Origin: Acidobacteriaceae bacterium
GTDB taxonomy: Bacteria; Acidobacteriota; Terriglobia; Terriglobales; Acidobacteriaceae
NCBI GenBank assembly: GCA_003165095.1
Contig: PLSH01000208.1
Coordinates: 12,125 to 17,347 of the forward strand
Length of the DNA: 5,223 nucleotides
Direction: 5' to 3'
Positions 1-5,199 of this stretch are shown here, piece by piece. The notes under the pieces were generated by a model. It saw only the letters and a list, made by a program, of their open reading frames with translations, did not search any database and was not told the origin of the DNA. A program made the position numbers and the translations under genes. How positions within the stretch are numbered: position 1 is the first letter of the stretch; each line of letters opens with the position of its first letter.

Positions 1-159
1 CTGCTGCTCTCGTTCTTGAAGGGGGCCGCGCCGATGATCGCGATCGAGATGGGCCGGCGGGCGATTCCAGCCTACGTGCGGCCCAACTTCGACGAGATGG
101 AAAAGCACTGCAAAAACCACGTGCCCGCGGCGGCCGAAATCCCGGCGGCAGCGGCGTAG
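1..159 (+). CDS. motA: Flagellar motor stator protein MotA, C-terminal end (partial)
   Basis: The last 52 codons of a gene that begins before the window; frame 1 is open to the TAG at 157-159. The peptide contains KGAAPMIAIEMGRRAIP followed by YVRPNFDEMEKHC, which matches the conserved C-terminal cytoplasmic tail of MotA proteins (compare the 'EFGRRAIP..VRPSF.EME' pattern of the family). MotA is the multi-spanning inner-membrane stator subunit; it forms the ion channel with MotB and pushes on the rotor protein FliG. The tail ends in an Ala-rich stretch (AAAEIPAAAA) outside the conserved part. motB starts 53 bases downstream on the same strand, the usual motAB operon order, which supports the call. 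A PomA or generic MotA/TolQ/ExbB homologue is less likely given the motB partner. Confidence 0.9.
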   Translation: MLLSFLKGAAPMIAIEMGRRAIPAYVRPNFDEMEKHCKNHVPAAAEIPAAAA

Positions 160-198
160 TTGCGCGGCAGCGGCGCAGTTTCTGACAAGTACGTCGGC

Positions 199-203
199 GG
201 AGG
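199..203 (+). promoter_or_regulatory. Ribosome binding site of motB
   Basis: GGAGG lies nine bases before the ATG at 213. It fixes the motB start and is a near-perfect Shine-Dalgarno core. Confidence 0.75.
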
Positions 204-212
204 CGGCAAATC

Positions 213-1142
213 ATGACAGGGAAAGCTCAACCCATCATCGTCATCAAGAAGAGCGGCGGACACGGCGGGCACCACGGCGGCGCGTGGAAAGTTGCATACG
301 CCGACTTTGTGACCGCGATGATGGCGCTGTTCATCGTGCTGTGGCTGATGGGGTCGAGCGAAAAAGTGAAGGTTGCCGTGGCCGGCTACTTCAACGATCC
401 CAAGGGAACCGCGAGTTTGACAGGCACCACGATGTCGGGCAACGGCGTCGAAGTGGTGCAAGCGGACGACAGCATGCAGCGGCTCAAGGAAAAGCTCGAA
501 GCGGAGATCAAGGCCAAAAAAGAACTGGAGAAGCTGTCGAAACAGATTGAGATCACCATCACTCCCGAAGGACTGCGGATTGAGCTTCTGGAAGACAAGA
601 ACGGCACGTTCTACCAGAGCGGCAGCGCCCGGCTGAGCGACAGCGGGCAGGAACTGCTGCAACTGCTGGCCGGGGAGTTGAAGACCCTGCCCAACGACCT
701 GCTGATCGAGGGCCACACCGACGCCACGCAGTATTCGACCGACGCGAATTACAGCAATTGGGAGCTCTCGGCCGACCGGGCGAACTCGGCGCGGCGGTTG
801 ATGCAGCAGTCTGGGGTTCGATCCGACCAGGTAACGCAGGTGCGCGGCTACGCCGACCAGATGCTTCGGGTGAAGAACAATCCCTACGATCCGTCGAACC
901 GCAGGATTTCGATCCTGGTGAAGAATGGAATCAATGGCGCGCCGCCGCTTCCCAAAGGCGCGGTCGCGGATGGTGCGCCGGCGAATGCGGACGCCAAGGC
1001 TGCTCCAGCGGCTGTCGCGGCGCCTGGGCCGCCCCCAGCCGCAACTCCGGCTGCGGCGTCATCGGGAGCGACGCCTGCTCCGCCAGCCAAAACCGGGCTG
1101 ATGGGCAAGCTGACGGCGATGCTGCCGGGGAAGAAGAAATAA
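213..1142 (+). CDS. motB: Flagellar motor stator protein MotB (OmpA-like peptidoglycan anchor)
   Basis: A 309-residue protein and partner of MotA in the ion-driven flagellar stator. Domains in order: a short cytoplasmic N-terminus rich in Gly and His (GGHGGHHGGAWK, residues 15-26); one transmembrane helix at about 28-47 starting YADFVTAMM, where Asp31 is in the position of the essential ion-binding Asp (Asp32 in E. coli MotB); a plug/linker with a charged, probably helical stretch at about 86-112; then an OmpA/MotB peptidoglycan-binding domain at about 120-237. The domain shows GHTD (167-170), NWELSADRA (182-190) and NRRI (229-232), the usual wall-binding signature. The tail from about 241 is Ala/Pro-rich and low in complexity, ending MLPGKKK; it is longer than the family core needs. 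A good ribosome site precedes the ATG and motA lies 53 bases upstream, so the two are probably co-transcribed. All key residues are present, so the protein should be functional. Proton or sodium use cannot be decided from the sequence. Confidence 0.95.
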   Translation: MTGKAQPIIVIKKSGGHGGHHGGAWKVAYADFVTAMMALFIVLWLMGSSEKVKVAVAGYFNDPKGTASLTGTTMSGNGVEVVQADDSMQRLKEKLEAEIKAKKELEKLSKQIEITITPEGLRIELLEDKNGTFYQSGSARLSDSGQELLQLLAGELKTLPNDLLIEGHTDATQYSTDANYSNWELSADRANSARRLMQQSGVRSDQVTQVRGYADQMLRVKNNPYDPSNRRISILVKNGINGAPPLPKGAVADGAPANADAKAAPAAVAAPGPPPAATPAAASSGATPAPPAKTGLMGKLTAMLPGKKK

Positions 1143-1146
1143 GTAT

Positions 1147-1165
1147 CCTCCGGCAGAGCCGGAGG
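1147..1165 (+). terminator. Hairpin just after motB, possible terminator
   Basis: A perfect 8-bp inverted repeat, CCTCCGGC (1147-1154) and GCCGGAGG (1158-1165) with an AGA loop, starts four bases after the motB stop and is followed by CTTTAT. The position fits a terminator of motAB, but the T-tract is short. It may instead be the first hairpin of the palindrome cluster that follows. Confidence 0.45.
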
Positions 1166-1172
1166 CTTTATG

Positions 1173-1320
1173 GCACGTAGCCCCTCAAATGGGCCTGTGC
1201 TTTGGCGCTCCATGTCGAGAGCGGCCCCTCGCCCGCGCCGTAGGCGCAGTGATTATTAGCCCCGCGCTTCAGCGTGGGGTTGGCGAGACAAACATTTCAT
1301 CCGGAGTCCCGTAGGGACGG
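1173..1320. repeat. Cluster of five further hairpins, REP-like palindromic element
   Basis: This stretch has no gene but contains consecutive inverted repeats: 1173-1200 (GCAC/GTGC outside GCCC/GGGC); 1206-1223 (CGCTC/GAGCG); 1235-1247 (GCGCC-GTA-GGCGC); 1260-1279 (CCCCGCGC-TTCA-GCGTGGGG, one G-T wobble); and 1306-1318 (GTCCC-GTA-GGGAC). Two of them share the same three-base GTA loop with different arms. Dense short palindromes between genes resemble REP/BIME-type dispersed elements, and similar blocks are common between acidobacterial genes as far as I can recall. Copy number elsewhere in the genome cannot be seen here, so the term repeat is inferred. Nothing coding is seen in the whole 1143-1463 spacer. 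Confidence 0.6.
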
Positions 1321-1361
1321 CGCCCATCCTCAGACCCCTCCAACGTTTCTGCAGAAAGGAT

Positions 1362-1390
1362 AAAAAAACACAATCCGGGAGCGACTCCCG
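1362..1390 (-). terminator. Candidate terminator of the oxidoreductase gene
   Basis: Read on the minus strand, a perfect 6-bp stem (CGGGAG, loop TCG, CTCCCG; 1376-1390) is followed by seven bases and then a run of seven T (1362-1368). It lies 73 bases after the stop of the minus-strand oxidoreductase. The gap between stem and T-run is longer than in a textbook intrinsic terminator, so activity is uncertain. The plus strand has no T-run after the stem, so it would not serve motB. Confidence 0.45.
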
Positions 1391-1463
1391 AAAATGTCGA
1401 GTTTCTACTGCCACCCCGGTAAAGCCGCGGGTTCTCCTAATTAAATAGGTCTCAACCAGGCCC

Positions 1464-2819
1464 TCAGGCGAACACTTTTCCTCCGGCCATCACCTGCTGG
1501 GTTTTGTCGTCGAAGGTGGCTTTGAGGCCGGTCTGTATGGCGGCCACGTTCATGCAAAGCGCGATCGAGTGGCTGTAGCCGGCTTCGATGGGCGCGTTGG
1601 GCGTCTTGCGCGAGCGCACACATTCCATCCAGTTGCGCATGTTGGCTGAGGTCATGGGATCGGCGCCGGTATTGGCGTCGGTAGCCGCGCTTTCCGCGTG
1701 CTCCATGAGCGAGAAGGGAGCAAGCTGGTTGGCCTTCATGCCCACCTCGGCTGCCGATCGGGCGCTGAGGCCTCCAGTGGGCGTCACGGTCTGCTTGTCC
1801 ATGTCCATCATGCCGCCGTTCGAGTAGTAGAGTTCCTTCACACCGCCGGCGGAGTTGGTGAAGCGCGAGGTGTACTGCACCTGGAACCCCTTCGTCAGAT
1901 CGTCGAGCGGACCGTAATCGAAGACCGCGGTCATCGTGTCCCAGTTTTTGCGGCCGTCCTTCCAGAGATAAATGCCGCCGTTGGCGACGCAGGAGCGCGG
2001 ATGCGGCAGGCCGGTGAACCAGTGGACGGTGTCGATCTGGTGGACCAGCCACTGATCGGAAATTCCCGACGAGTAGGGCCAGAAAAGGCGGAATTCAAGA
2101 TATTTGCGGGCGTCGAAGGCCTCGTAGGGGCGATTGAGCAAATAGCGCTTCCAGTCGGTGTCCTGTTCCTTGAGCAGGGGCACCACGTCGGGACGGCGCC
2201 AGCGGCCCGGCTGGTTCACGTTCCAGCTCATTTCAACCATAACGATGTCGCCGAAGGCGCCGGACTTGATGTAATCGGCAGCCCTTTGATAGGCCGGAGT
2301 GGAGCGCCGCTGGGTGCCGACCTGGACGATCCGGCCGGACTTCTTGACGGCGGCGAGAAACTTGCGGGCGTCGGCCATGGTGTGAGCGGTGGGCTTTTCC
2401 ACGTAGGCGTCGCGGCCAGACTCCACGGCCTGCGCGCCCATGAGCGCATGCTGGAAGTCGGCAGTGGCAATGAGGACTGCGTCCACATCTTTGCGCGCGT
2501 ATAGTTCGTCGGTATTGCGGACCGGGTCGACCGTGCCGCCGCCTAGCTTCTGGATGTAGGCAACGCCCTCATCGCGGCGGCGGTTCCACAGGTCGCAGAG
2601 GGCAACGAACTGGAAGTTGTGGGATTTGCTGTTCTCAAGGAAAGCGGGGATCAGGCCGTCTTTCATGCGATCGCCGGCGCCGATCACGGCCACACGGACG
2701 CGATCGTTCGCGCCCAGGATGGCGGCGTAGCTCGAAGCGTTCCACGAGACTGCGGTTGCGGCCAATGCGGCACTGCCGGCTTTCAGGAAATCCCTGCGAT
2801 TGTTATCGAGTGTGGACAT
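1464..2819 (-). CDS. Tat-exported Gfo/Idh/MocA family oxidoreductase
   Basis: A 451-residue protein of the Gfo/Idh/MocA family, NAD(P)-linked enzymes that mostly act on sugars, inositols and their derivatives. The N-terminus carries a twin-arginine signal: NNRRDFLKAG (6-15), then a hydrophobic Ala-rich stretch to about 33, so it is probably exported folded with its cofactor. The Rossmann fold begins at RVAVIGAGDRM (42-52), with CDLW (75-78) after the second strand. EKPTAHT (141-147) contains the family's conserved EKP, with Lys142 the expected catalytic lysine. The C-terminal half includes DWKRYLLNRPY (222-232) and SDQWLVHQIDTVHWFTG (254-270), whose His260, Asp263 and His266 lie where the family keeps active-site His/Asp residues. 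Length fits the exported acidobacterial/planctomycete branch. I chose the ATG at 2819 rather than the upstream ATG at 2966 because GGAGGG stands six bases before it and the Tat motif sits directly behind it; the upstream 49 residues look non-coding. It stands alone, convergent with motB and divergent from the lipoprotein gene. The substrate cannot be inferred. Confidence 0.92.
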   Translation of the reverse strand: MSTLDNNRRDFLKAGSAALAATAVSWNASSYAAILGANDRVRVAVIGAGDRMKDGLIPAFLENSKSHNFQFVALCDLWNRRRDEGVAYIQKLGGGTVDPVRNTDELYARKDVDAVLIATADFQHALMGAQAVESGRDAYVEKPTAHTMADARKFLAAVKKSGRIVQVGTQRRSTPAYQRAADYIKSGAFGDIVMVEMSWNVNQPGRWRRPDVVPLLKEQDTDWKRYLLNRPYEAFDARKYLEFRLFWPYSSGISDQWLVHQIDTVHWFTGLPHPRSCVANGGIYLWKDGRKNWDTMTAVFDYGPLDDLTKGFQVQYTSRFTNSAGGVKELYYSNGGMMDMDKQTVTPTGGLSARSAAEVGMKANQLAPFSLMEHAESAATDANTGADPMTSANMRNWMECVRSRKTPNAPIEAGYSHSIALCMNVAAIQTGLKATFDDKTQQVMAGGKVFA

Positions 2820-2825
2820 AAAGAA

Positions 2826-2831
2826 CCCTCC
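2826..2831 (-). promoter_or_regulatory. Ribosome binding site deciding the oxidoreductase start
   Basis: On the minus strand GGAGGG ends six bases before the ATG at 2819-2817. It supports this start over the longer reading frame that opens at 2966. Confidence 0.75.
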
Positions 2832-3192
2832 ATGGGTTGGCTTGCCTGGTCGGCGTTGCGCGGGCCGGTGACGAATTTGGAGAAGAGGCTCAAGCGCGTT
2901 CACCTTTCCGGGGTCCGGTCCGGAGCCGGAAGCAACATGGTCAGACCGCAGGGCCATGGCCGTCAAGAAGGCGTCTCGAAGGCCTGGAAAAACGATGCCT
3001 TGTCAAAGGGAGCGGCTTCACAGCATGCGGGAAAGGTGTTTTGTAACAAGGGCACGGCTTTAGCCGGGCCGCAAATGCCTCAAAATAAAGGACGGGCTTT
3101 AGCCCCTGAGGGAACCTTCACTTCAAACTGTGACACTGCCCCGCTCAGAAGCGGCTGTTCAATTGCCTGGGTGAGGCCTGCAATCCAGCGTC
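2832..3192. other. Divergent intergenic region
   Basis: This 361-base spacer lies between the minus-strand oxidoreductase and the plus-strand lipoprotein gene and should contain promoters for both, but I see no convincing -35/-10 pair. It holds GC-rich self-complementary sequence at 2914-2924 (TCCGG-T-CCGGA), the two TTTA-loop palindromes at 3051-3111 (listed separately), and a perfect hairpin at 3141-3154 (CCGCT-CAGA-AGCGG). An open frame running through much of it on the plus strand (2619-3260) overlaps the oxidoreductase start and has no protein-like features. Confidence 0.6.
3051..3111. repeat. Tandem pair of TTTA-loop palindromes, REP-like
   Basis: Two adjacent hairpins share the design stem-CTTTAG-stem. 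The first (3051-3070) is GGC-A-CGGC-TTTA-GCCG-G-GCC, perfect except one A-G mismatch. The second (3078-3111) has an inner GGGC-TTTA-GCCC (3094-3105) and an outer CCTCA (3078-3082) pairing with TGAGG (3107-3111). The shared CGGC/GGGC-TTTA core suggests that both belong to one repeat family, probably dispersed in the genome. Dispersal cannot be shown from this window, but the pattern is like acidobacterial intergenic repeats I recall. Confidence 0.6.
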
Positions 3193-3651
3193 ATGTCAAG
3201 ACACGCGCTCTGGTCTTTGGTTCTGGTGGTTCTATCCACGCTTACCGGGTGCGCGCCTGATCCACCTCCCGCTTCACCTGTGCAGCCCGCTCAAAGCGTG
3301 GATGCAACTTCCGCCGTCCACGAATTGAACGCGGCGAAAATCCAGCAATACCTGGCCGGCGGTACCGAGACCATCGAACCCTCGGCAGGCGCGGTCGTGA
3401 ACGGCGACATCCGTCCATTCTGGATCGTCATTGGAAGAATCAAGAATAACTATAGCCAGGACATTTCGACCGCGAGAATCCGGGTGACCGCATACAACAA
3501 AAAGACCAACGAAGTGCTGGATACGGCACGGTTCGAGGTTGACGATATACCGAAAGACAGCACCAGGGCGTTCCGGCACCAGATCCAATTGATGGTGCAA
3601 TGGAACAAATTCGATTCTTACGACACTATTCTGAGCGCGACGGCAGAATAG
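3193..3651 (+). CDS. Small lipoprotein with an FxLYD-like domain
   Basis: A 152-residue protein of unknown function. The N-terminus is a lipoprotein signal: MSRHALWSLVLVVLSTLTGC, with lipobox LTGC and the lipidated Cys at 20. The residue after Cys is Ala, which by the E. coli rule would favour the outer membrane. A Pro/Ser/Ala-rich linker follows to about 42. Residues about 68-132 read like an FxLYD-type beta-sandwich: a strand IVIGRIKNNYSQDIS (78-92), then ARIRVTAYNKKTNEVLDTARF (split at about 94-114), then a DIPKDSTRAFRHQ segment (118-130). In that family the pattern is 'G.v.N.s...is.v.v.v..yd..g.vl.t......l.pg....f'. The ATG at 3193 is the first start after the in-frame stop at 3172-3174, and it gives the complete signal peptide, although no strong ribosome site precedes it. 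The gene is alone, followed by 92 bases and then a receptor remnant. The lipoprotein call is firm; the domain call is moderate. Confidence 0.8.
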   Translation: MSRHALWSLVLVVLSTLTGCAPDPPPASPVQPAQSVDATSAVHELNAAKIQQYLAGGTETIEPSAGAVVNGDIRPFWIVIGRIKNNYSQDISTARIRVTAYNKKTNEVLDTARFEVDDIPKDSTRAFRHQIQLMVQWNKFDSYDTILSATAE

Positions 3652-3743
3652 AGCGTTGTGCGGTAGGTCCTGCAATCTGGTCCATCCGCCGCATAGCCTT
3701 CCCGGCATCGTTACCTCCCTGCGGCAATGATTTTGATTCTTGA

Positions 3744-3980
3744 TTCCGGCTCGCGCGACGGCTACGGGCAATCAATTATTACGCGACCGTCTCGCGTGAA
3801 TTCAGCATGACCGAAAACCGCAGCTTTGAACTCCGCGCCGAGGCCTTCAACGTATTCAACCATGCGCAGTTTTTCGGGCCGGCGTCGGTGGAGGGAAATA
3901 TTTCGAGCGGAACATTCGGCCAGGCGGTGAGCACCATGCCGCCGCGGCTGATGCAGATGGCGGTAAGGTACCGGTTCTAG
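3744..3980 (+). pseudogene. C-terminal remnant of a TonB-dependent outer-membrane receptor
   Basis: The frame ending at TAG 3978-3980 reads TVSREFSMTENRSFELRAE, then AFNVFNHAQFFGPASVEGN, ISSGTFGQAVSTMPPRLMQ and MAVRYRF. This is the highly characteristic last ~70 residues of the large acidobacterial TonB-dependent/carboxypeptidase-regulatory-like receptors (ELRAEAFNVFNHxQF..P...GNISS..FGQ....PPR.MQ), ending in the Phe typical of outer-membrane beta-barrels. Intact members are roughly 1,000 residues. Here the frame is closed by TGA at 3741-3743; similarity seems to fade upstream of about 3768, and there is no start codon or signal peptide, only an internal ATG at 3807. The region from 3652 to 3743 shows no receptor-like sequence in the frames I read. 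The 5' part of the gene has therefore been lost, leaving a non-functional tail between the lipoprotein and VOC genes. The remaining sequence to 4099 contains no other gene. Confidence 0.8.
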
Positions 3981-4087
3981 GGGGCGGTTCTTTGATCGCA
4001 CCCCGGGGCGTTCAGGCTTCTGTTGCGGTCGTCCACGGATTGCGCATCGGACCAAAGCGATTTATGGTTATCTGGCTCATGATTCGC

Positions 4088-4092
4088 GAGGG
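4088..4092 (+). promoter_or_regulatory. Ribosome binding site deciding the VOC protein start
   Basis: GAGGG lies seven bases before the ATG at 4100. The same frame is open upstream to an ATG at 3992, but the 4100 start has the better ribosome site and puts a signal peptide at the N-terminus. Confidence 0.65.
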
Positions 4093-4099
4093 AAATACG

Positions 4100-5029
4100 A
4101 TGCATAACAGAGTTCTTGCCGTTGCTTTTCTTGCCGCCTTCACCGTTGCCGCCGCCGCGCAATCCGCGCCGGAGCGCCCAAAGATCACCGGAATCTCGCA
4201 CCTGGCCGTATACACGTCGGATGCGGCGGCCACCGAGCACTACTACACCGTGATTGTGGGCGCGGCGAAGTTGCCCGACCCGGAGAACGCGCAGGGCGTG
4301 CGCTATGCGCTGAGCCCAACCCAGTACATTGAGGTGCTGCCGCTGCCGCCGGGCGCGGGAGTCAACCGGCTCGATCACACGGCGTGGAACACGGAGAGCG
4401 CCGAGGGGCTGCGCAAGTACCTGGCGGCAAAGGGATGGACCGTGCCGGCGCACGTCGAGCGGGGCTCGGATGGCAGCCGCTGGTTTGCGGTGCTCGATCC
4501 CGAAAGCAACAAGGTCGAGTTTGTAGAGCCGCCGAAGCACGTGAAGCCGGTGGATGCGCCGAACGTGATCGGCCACCATATCATCCACGTCGGATTCCTG
4601 GTGCATGACCGCGCGGTCGAGGACAAGTTTTACCGCGATCTGCTCGGGTTCAGGCCCTACTGGTGGGGCGGGCGCGGCAACAATCCGGTGGAGTGGGTGA
4701 GCCAGCAGGTTCCCGACGGGCACGATTGGCTGGAGTACATGCTTGCGGCGGGGCCGGGCAGCGGAGTTCCGGCCGGCATGACCCAGCAGACGCTGGGGGT
4801 GCTGGATCATTTCTCGGTCGGCGAGGTTTCCATACCGAATGCCTACAAGGTGCTCCAGGCAGGCGACCGGCTGACCGGAAAGCACGACCAGGGGCCGAAG
4901 ATCGGGCTGGACGGAAAATACCAGTTCAACATGTACGATCCTGACGGTATCCGCACTGAAATGATGGACTTCCACGCGACTGAGAAGCCGTGCTGCTCGC
5001 CGTTTACGGCCGAGGACCCGGCGGAGTAG
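4100..5029 (+). CDS. Secreted protein with two VOC (glyoxalase/dioxygenase-fold) modules
   Basis: A 309-residue protein. Residues 1-21 form a Sec-type signal peptide (MHNRVLAVAF, then LAAFTVAAAAQ), with probable cleavage near AAAAQ-SAPE, so it should act in the periplasm or outside. Two vicinal-oxygen-chelate modules follow, about 30-145 and 158-292. Module one shows GISHLAVYT (His34), LDHTAWN (His93) and KVEFVEP (Glu140/Glu143); module two shows IIHVGFLV (His163), FYRDLLGFRPYW (177-188), LDHFSVG (His237) and IRTEMMDF (Glu287). These His/His/Glu sets are placed like VOC metal ligands, and both modules contain DPESNKVEF or DPDGIRTEM, the usual 'DPdGn.iE' strand. Family members include glyoxalase I, extradiol dioxygenases, fosfomycin/bleomycin resistance proteins and epimerases; the substrate here cannot be assigned. 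A CC pair stands near the C-terminus (298-299). The gene follows the receptor remnant and precedes rpmI with its own apparent promoter, so it is probably monocistronic. Confidence 0.88.
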   Translation: MHNRVLAVAFLAAFTVAAAAQSAPERPKITGISHLAVYTSDAAATEHYYTVIVGAAKLPDPENAQGVRYALSPTQYIEVLPLPPGAGVNRLDHTAWNTESAEGLRKYLAAKGWTVPAHVERGSDGSRWFAVLDPESNKVEFVEPPKHVKPVDAPNVIGHHIIHVGFLVHDRAVEDKFYRDLLGFRPYWWGGRGNNPVEWVSQQVPDGHDWLEYMLAAGPGSGVPAGMTQQTLGVLDHFSVGEVSIPNAYKVLQAGDRLTGKHDQGPKIGLDGKYQFNMYDPDGIRTEMMDFHATEKPCCSPFTAEDPAE

Positions 5030-5075
5030 CGGGGGTTTCAACCCGGCGGCGCGGTTCGTCCGCGTCGGTCTGGGG

Positions 5076-5105
5076 TTGGCCGGCAAATCGTTGTTGCGCT
5101 ATACT
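5076..5105 (+). promoter_or_regulatory. Candidate sigma-70 promoter of rpmI
   Basis: TTGGCC (5076-5081) and TATACT (5100-5105) are separated by 18 bases; they match the TTGACA/TATAAT consensus at four and five of six positions. The expected transcript would start near 5112 and carry a leader of roughly 88 bases before rpmI. Confidence 0.5.
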
Positions 5106-5110
5106 GTTTG

Positions 5111-5170
5111 AAGCCTCAAGAGGGCAGGGAAGTCCCTGTCTCAACAGGCTTGCGGCGGACGATGCGTCCG
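5111..5170 (+). promoter_or_regulatory. Structured 5' leader of the rpmI transcript
   Basis: The leader folds into two hairpins. The first is nested: AAGCCT (5111-5116) pairs with AGGCTT (5146-5151), enclosing GAG (5120-5122) with CTC (5140-5142) and CAGGG (5125-5129) with CCCTG (5134-5138). The second is CGGAC-GATGC-GTCCG (5156-5170). L20 represses its own operon through mRNA leaders in E. coli and Bacillus, so an autoregulatory role is plausible, but I do not recognise a specific L20-leader consensus. The structure is visible; the function is inferred. Confidence 0.4.
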
Positions 5171-5199
5171 GCCAAGAGAACAAGAAAACGAGAAGAACA

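Noticed and set aside
72..716. Minus-strand open frame of 214 codons opposite motA-motB
   Set aside because: Antisense to conserved MotA and MotB sequence; Gln/Leu-rich shadow without family features.
1147..1390. CRISPR array
   Set aside because: The repeated units are hairpins with different sequences, not identical direct repeats with regular spacers, and no cas gene is present.
1698..2504. Plus-strand open frame of 268 codons inside the oxidoreductase
   Set aside because: Antisense shadow of a well-supported Gfo/Idh/MocA gene; no motif or convincing start.
2820..2966. Longer oxidoreductase beginning at the ATG at 2966
   Set aside because: The extra 49 residues would bury the Tat signal and have no ribosome site, while GGAGGG precedes the ATG at 2819.
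2619..3260. Plus-strand open frame of 213 codons through the divergent spacer
   Set aside because: Spans antisense oxidoreductase, the palindromic repeats and the lipoprotein start in another frame; no protein-like pattern.
3728..3745. Three copies of TGATT as a repeat or insertion footprint beside the receptor remnant
   Set aside because: Five-base units in an 18-base stretch are easily chance, and there is no matching target duplication on the other side.
4040..4068. Promoter for the VOC gene (TTGCGC, 17 bases, TATGGT)
   Set aside because: Only three and four of six consensus matches; indistinguishable from chance in this composition.
3992..4099. Longer VOC protein beginning at the ATG at 3992
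   Set aside because: The extension is not signal-like and would push the Sec signal into the interior; GAGGG supports the start at 4100.
5033..5064. Terminator of the VOC gene (GGGT-TTCA-ACCC and CGCGG-TTCGT-CCGCG)
   Set aside because: Both stems are short and neither is followed by a T-run; reported here only as weak structure.
3977..5086. Long minus-strand open frame of 369 codons opposite the VOC gene
   Set aside because: Composition is Arg/His/Leu-rich as expected of an antisense shadow in GC-rich DNA, with no recognisable domain, while the plus strand has a signal peptide and two VOC modules.
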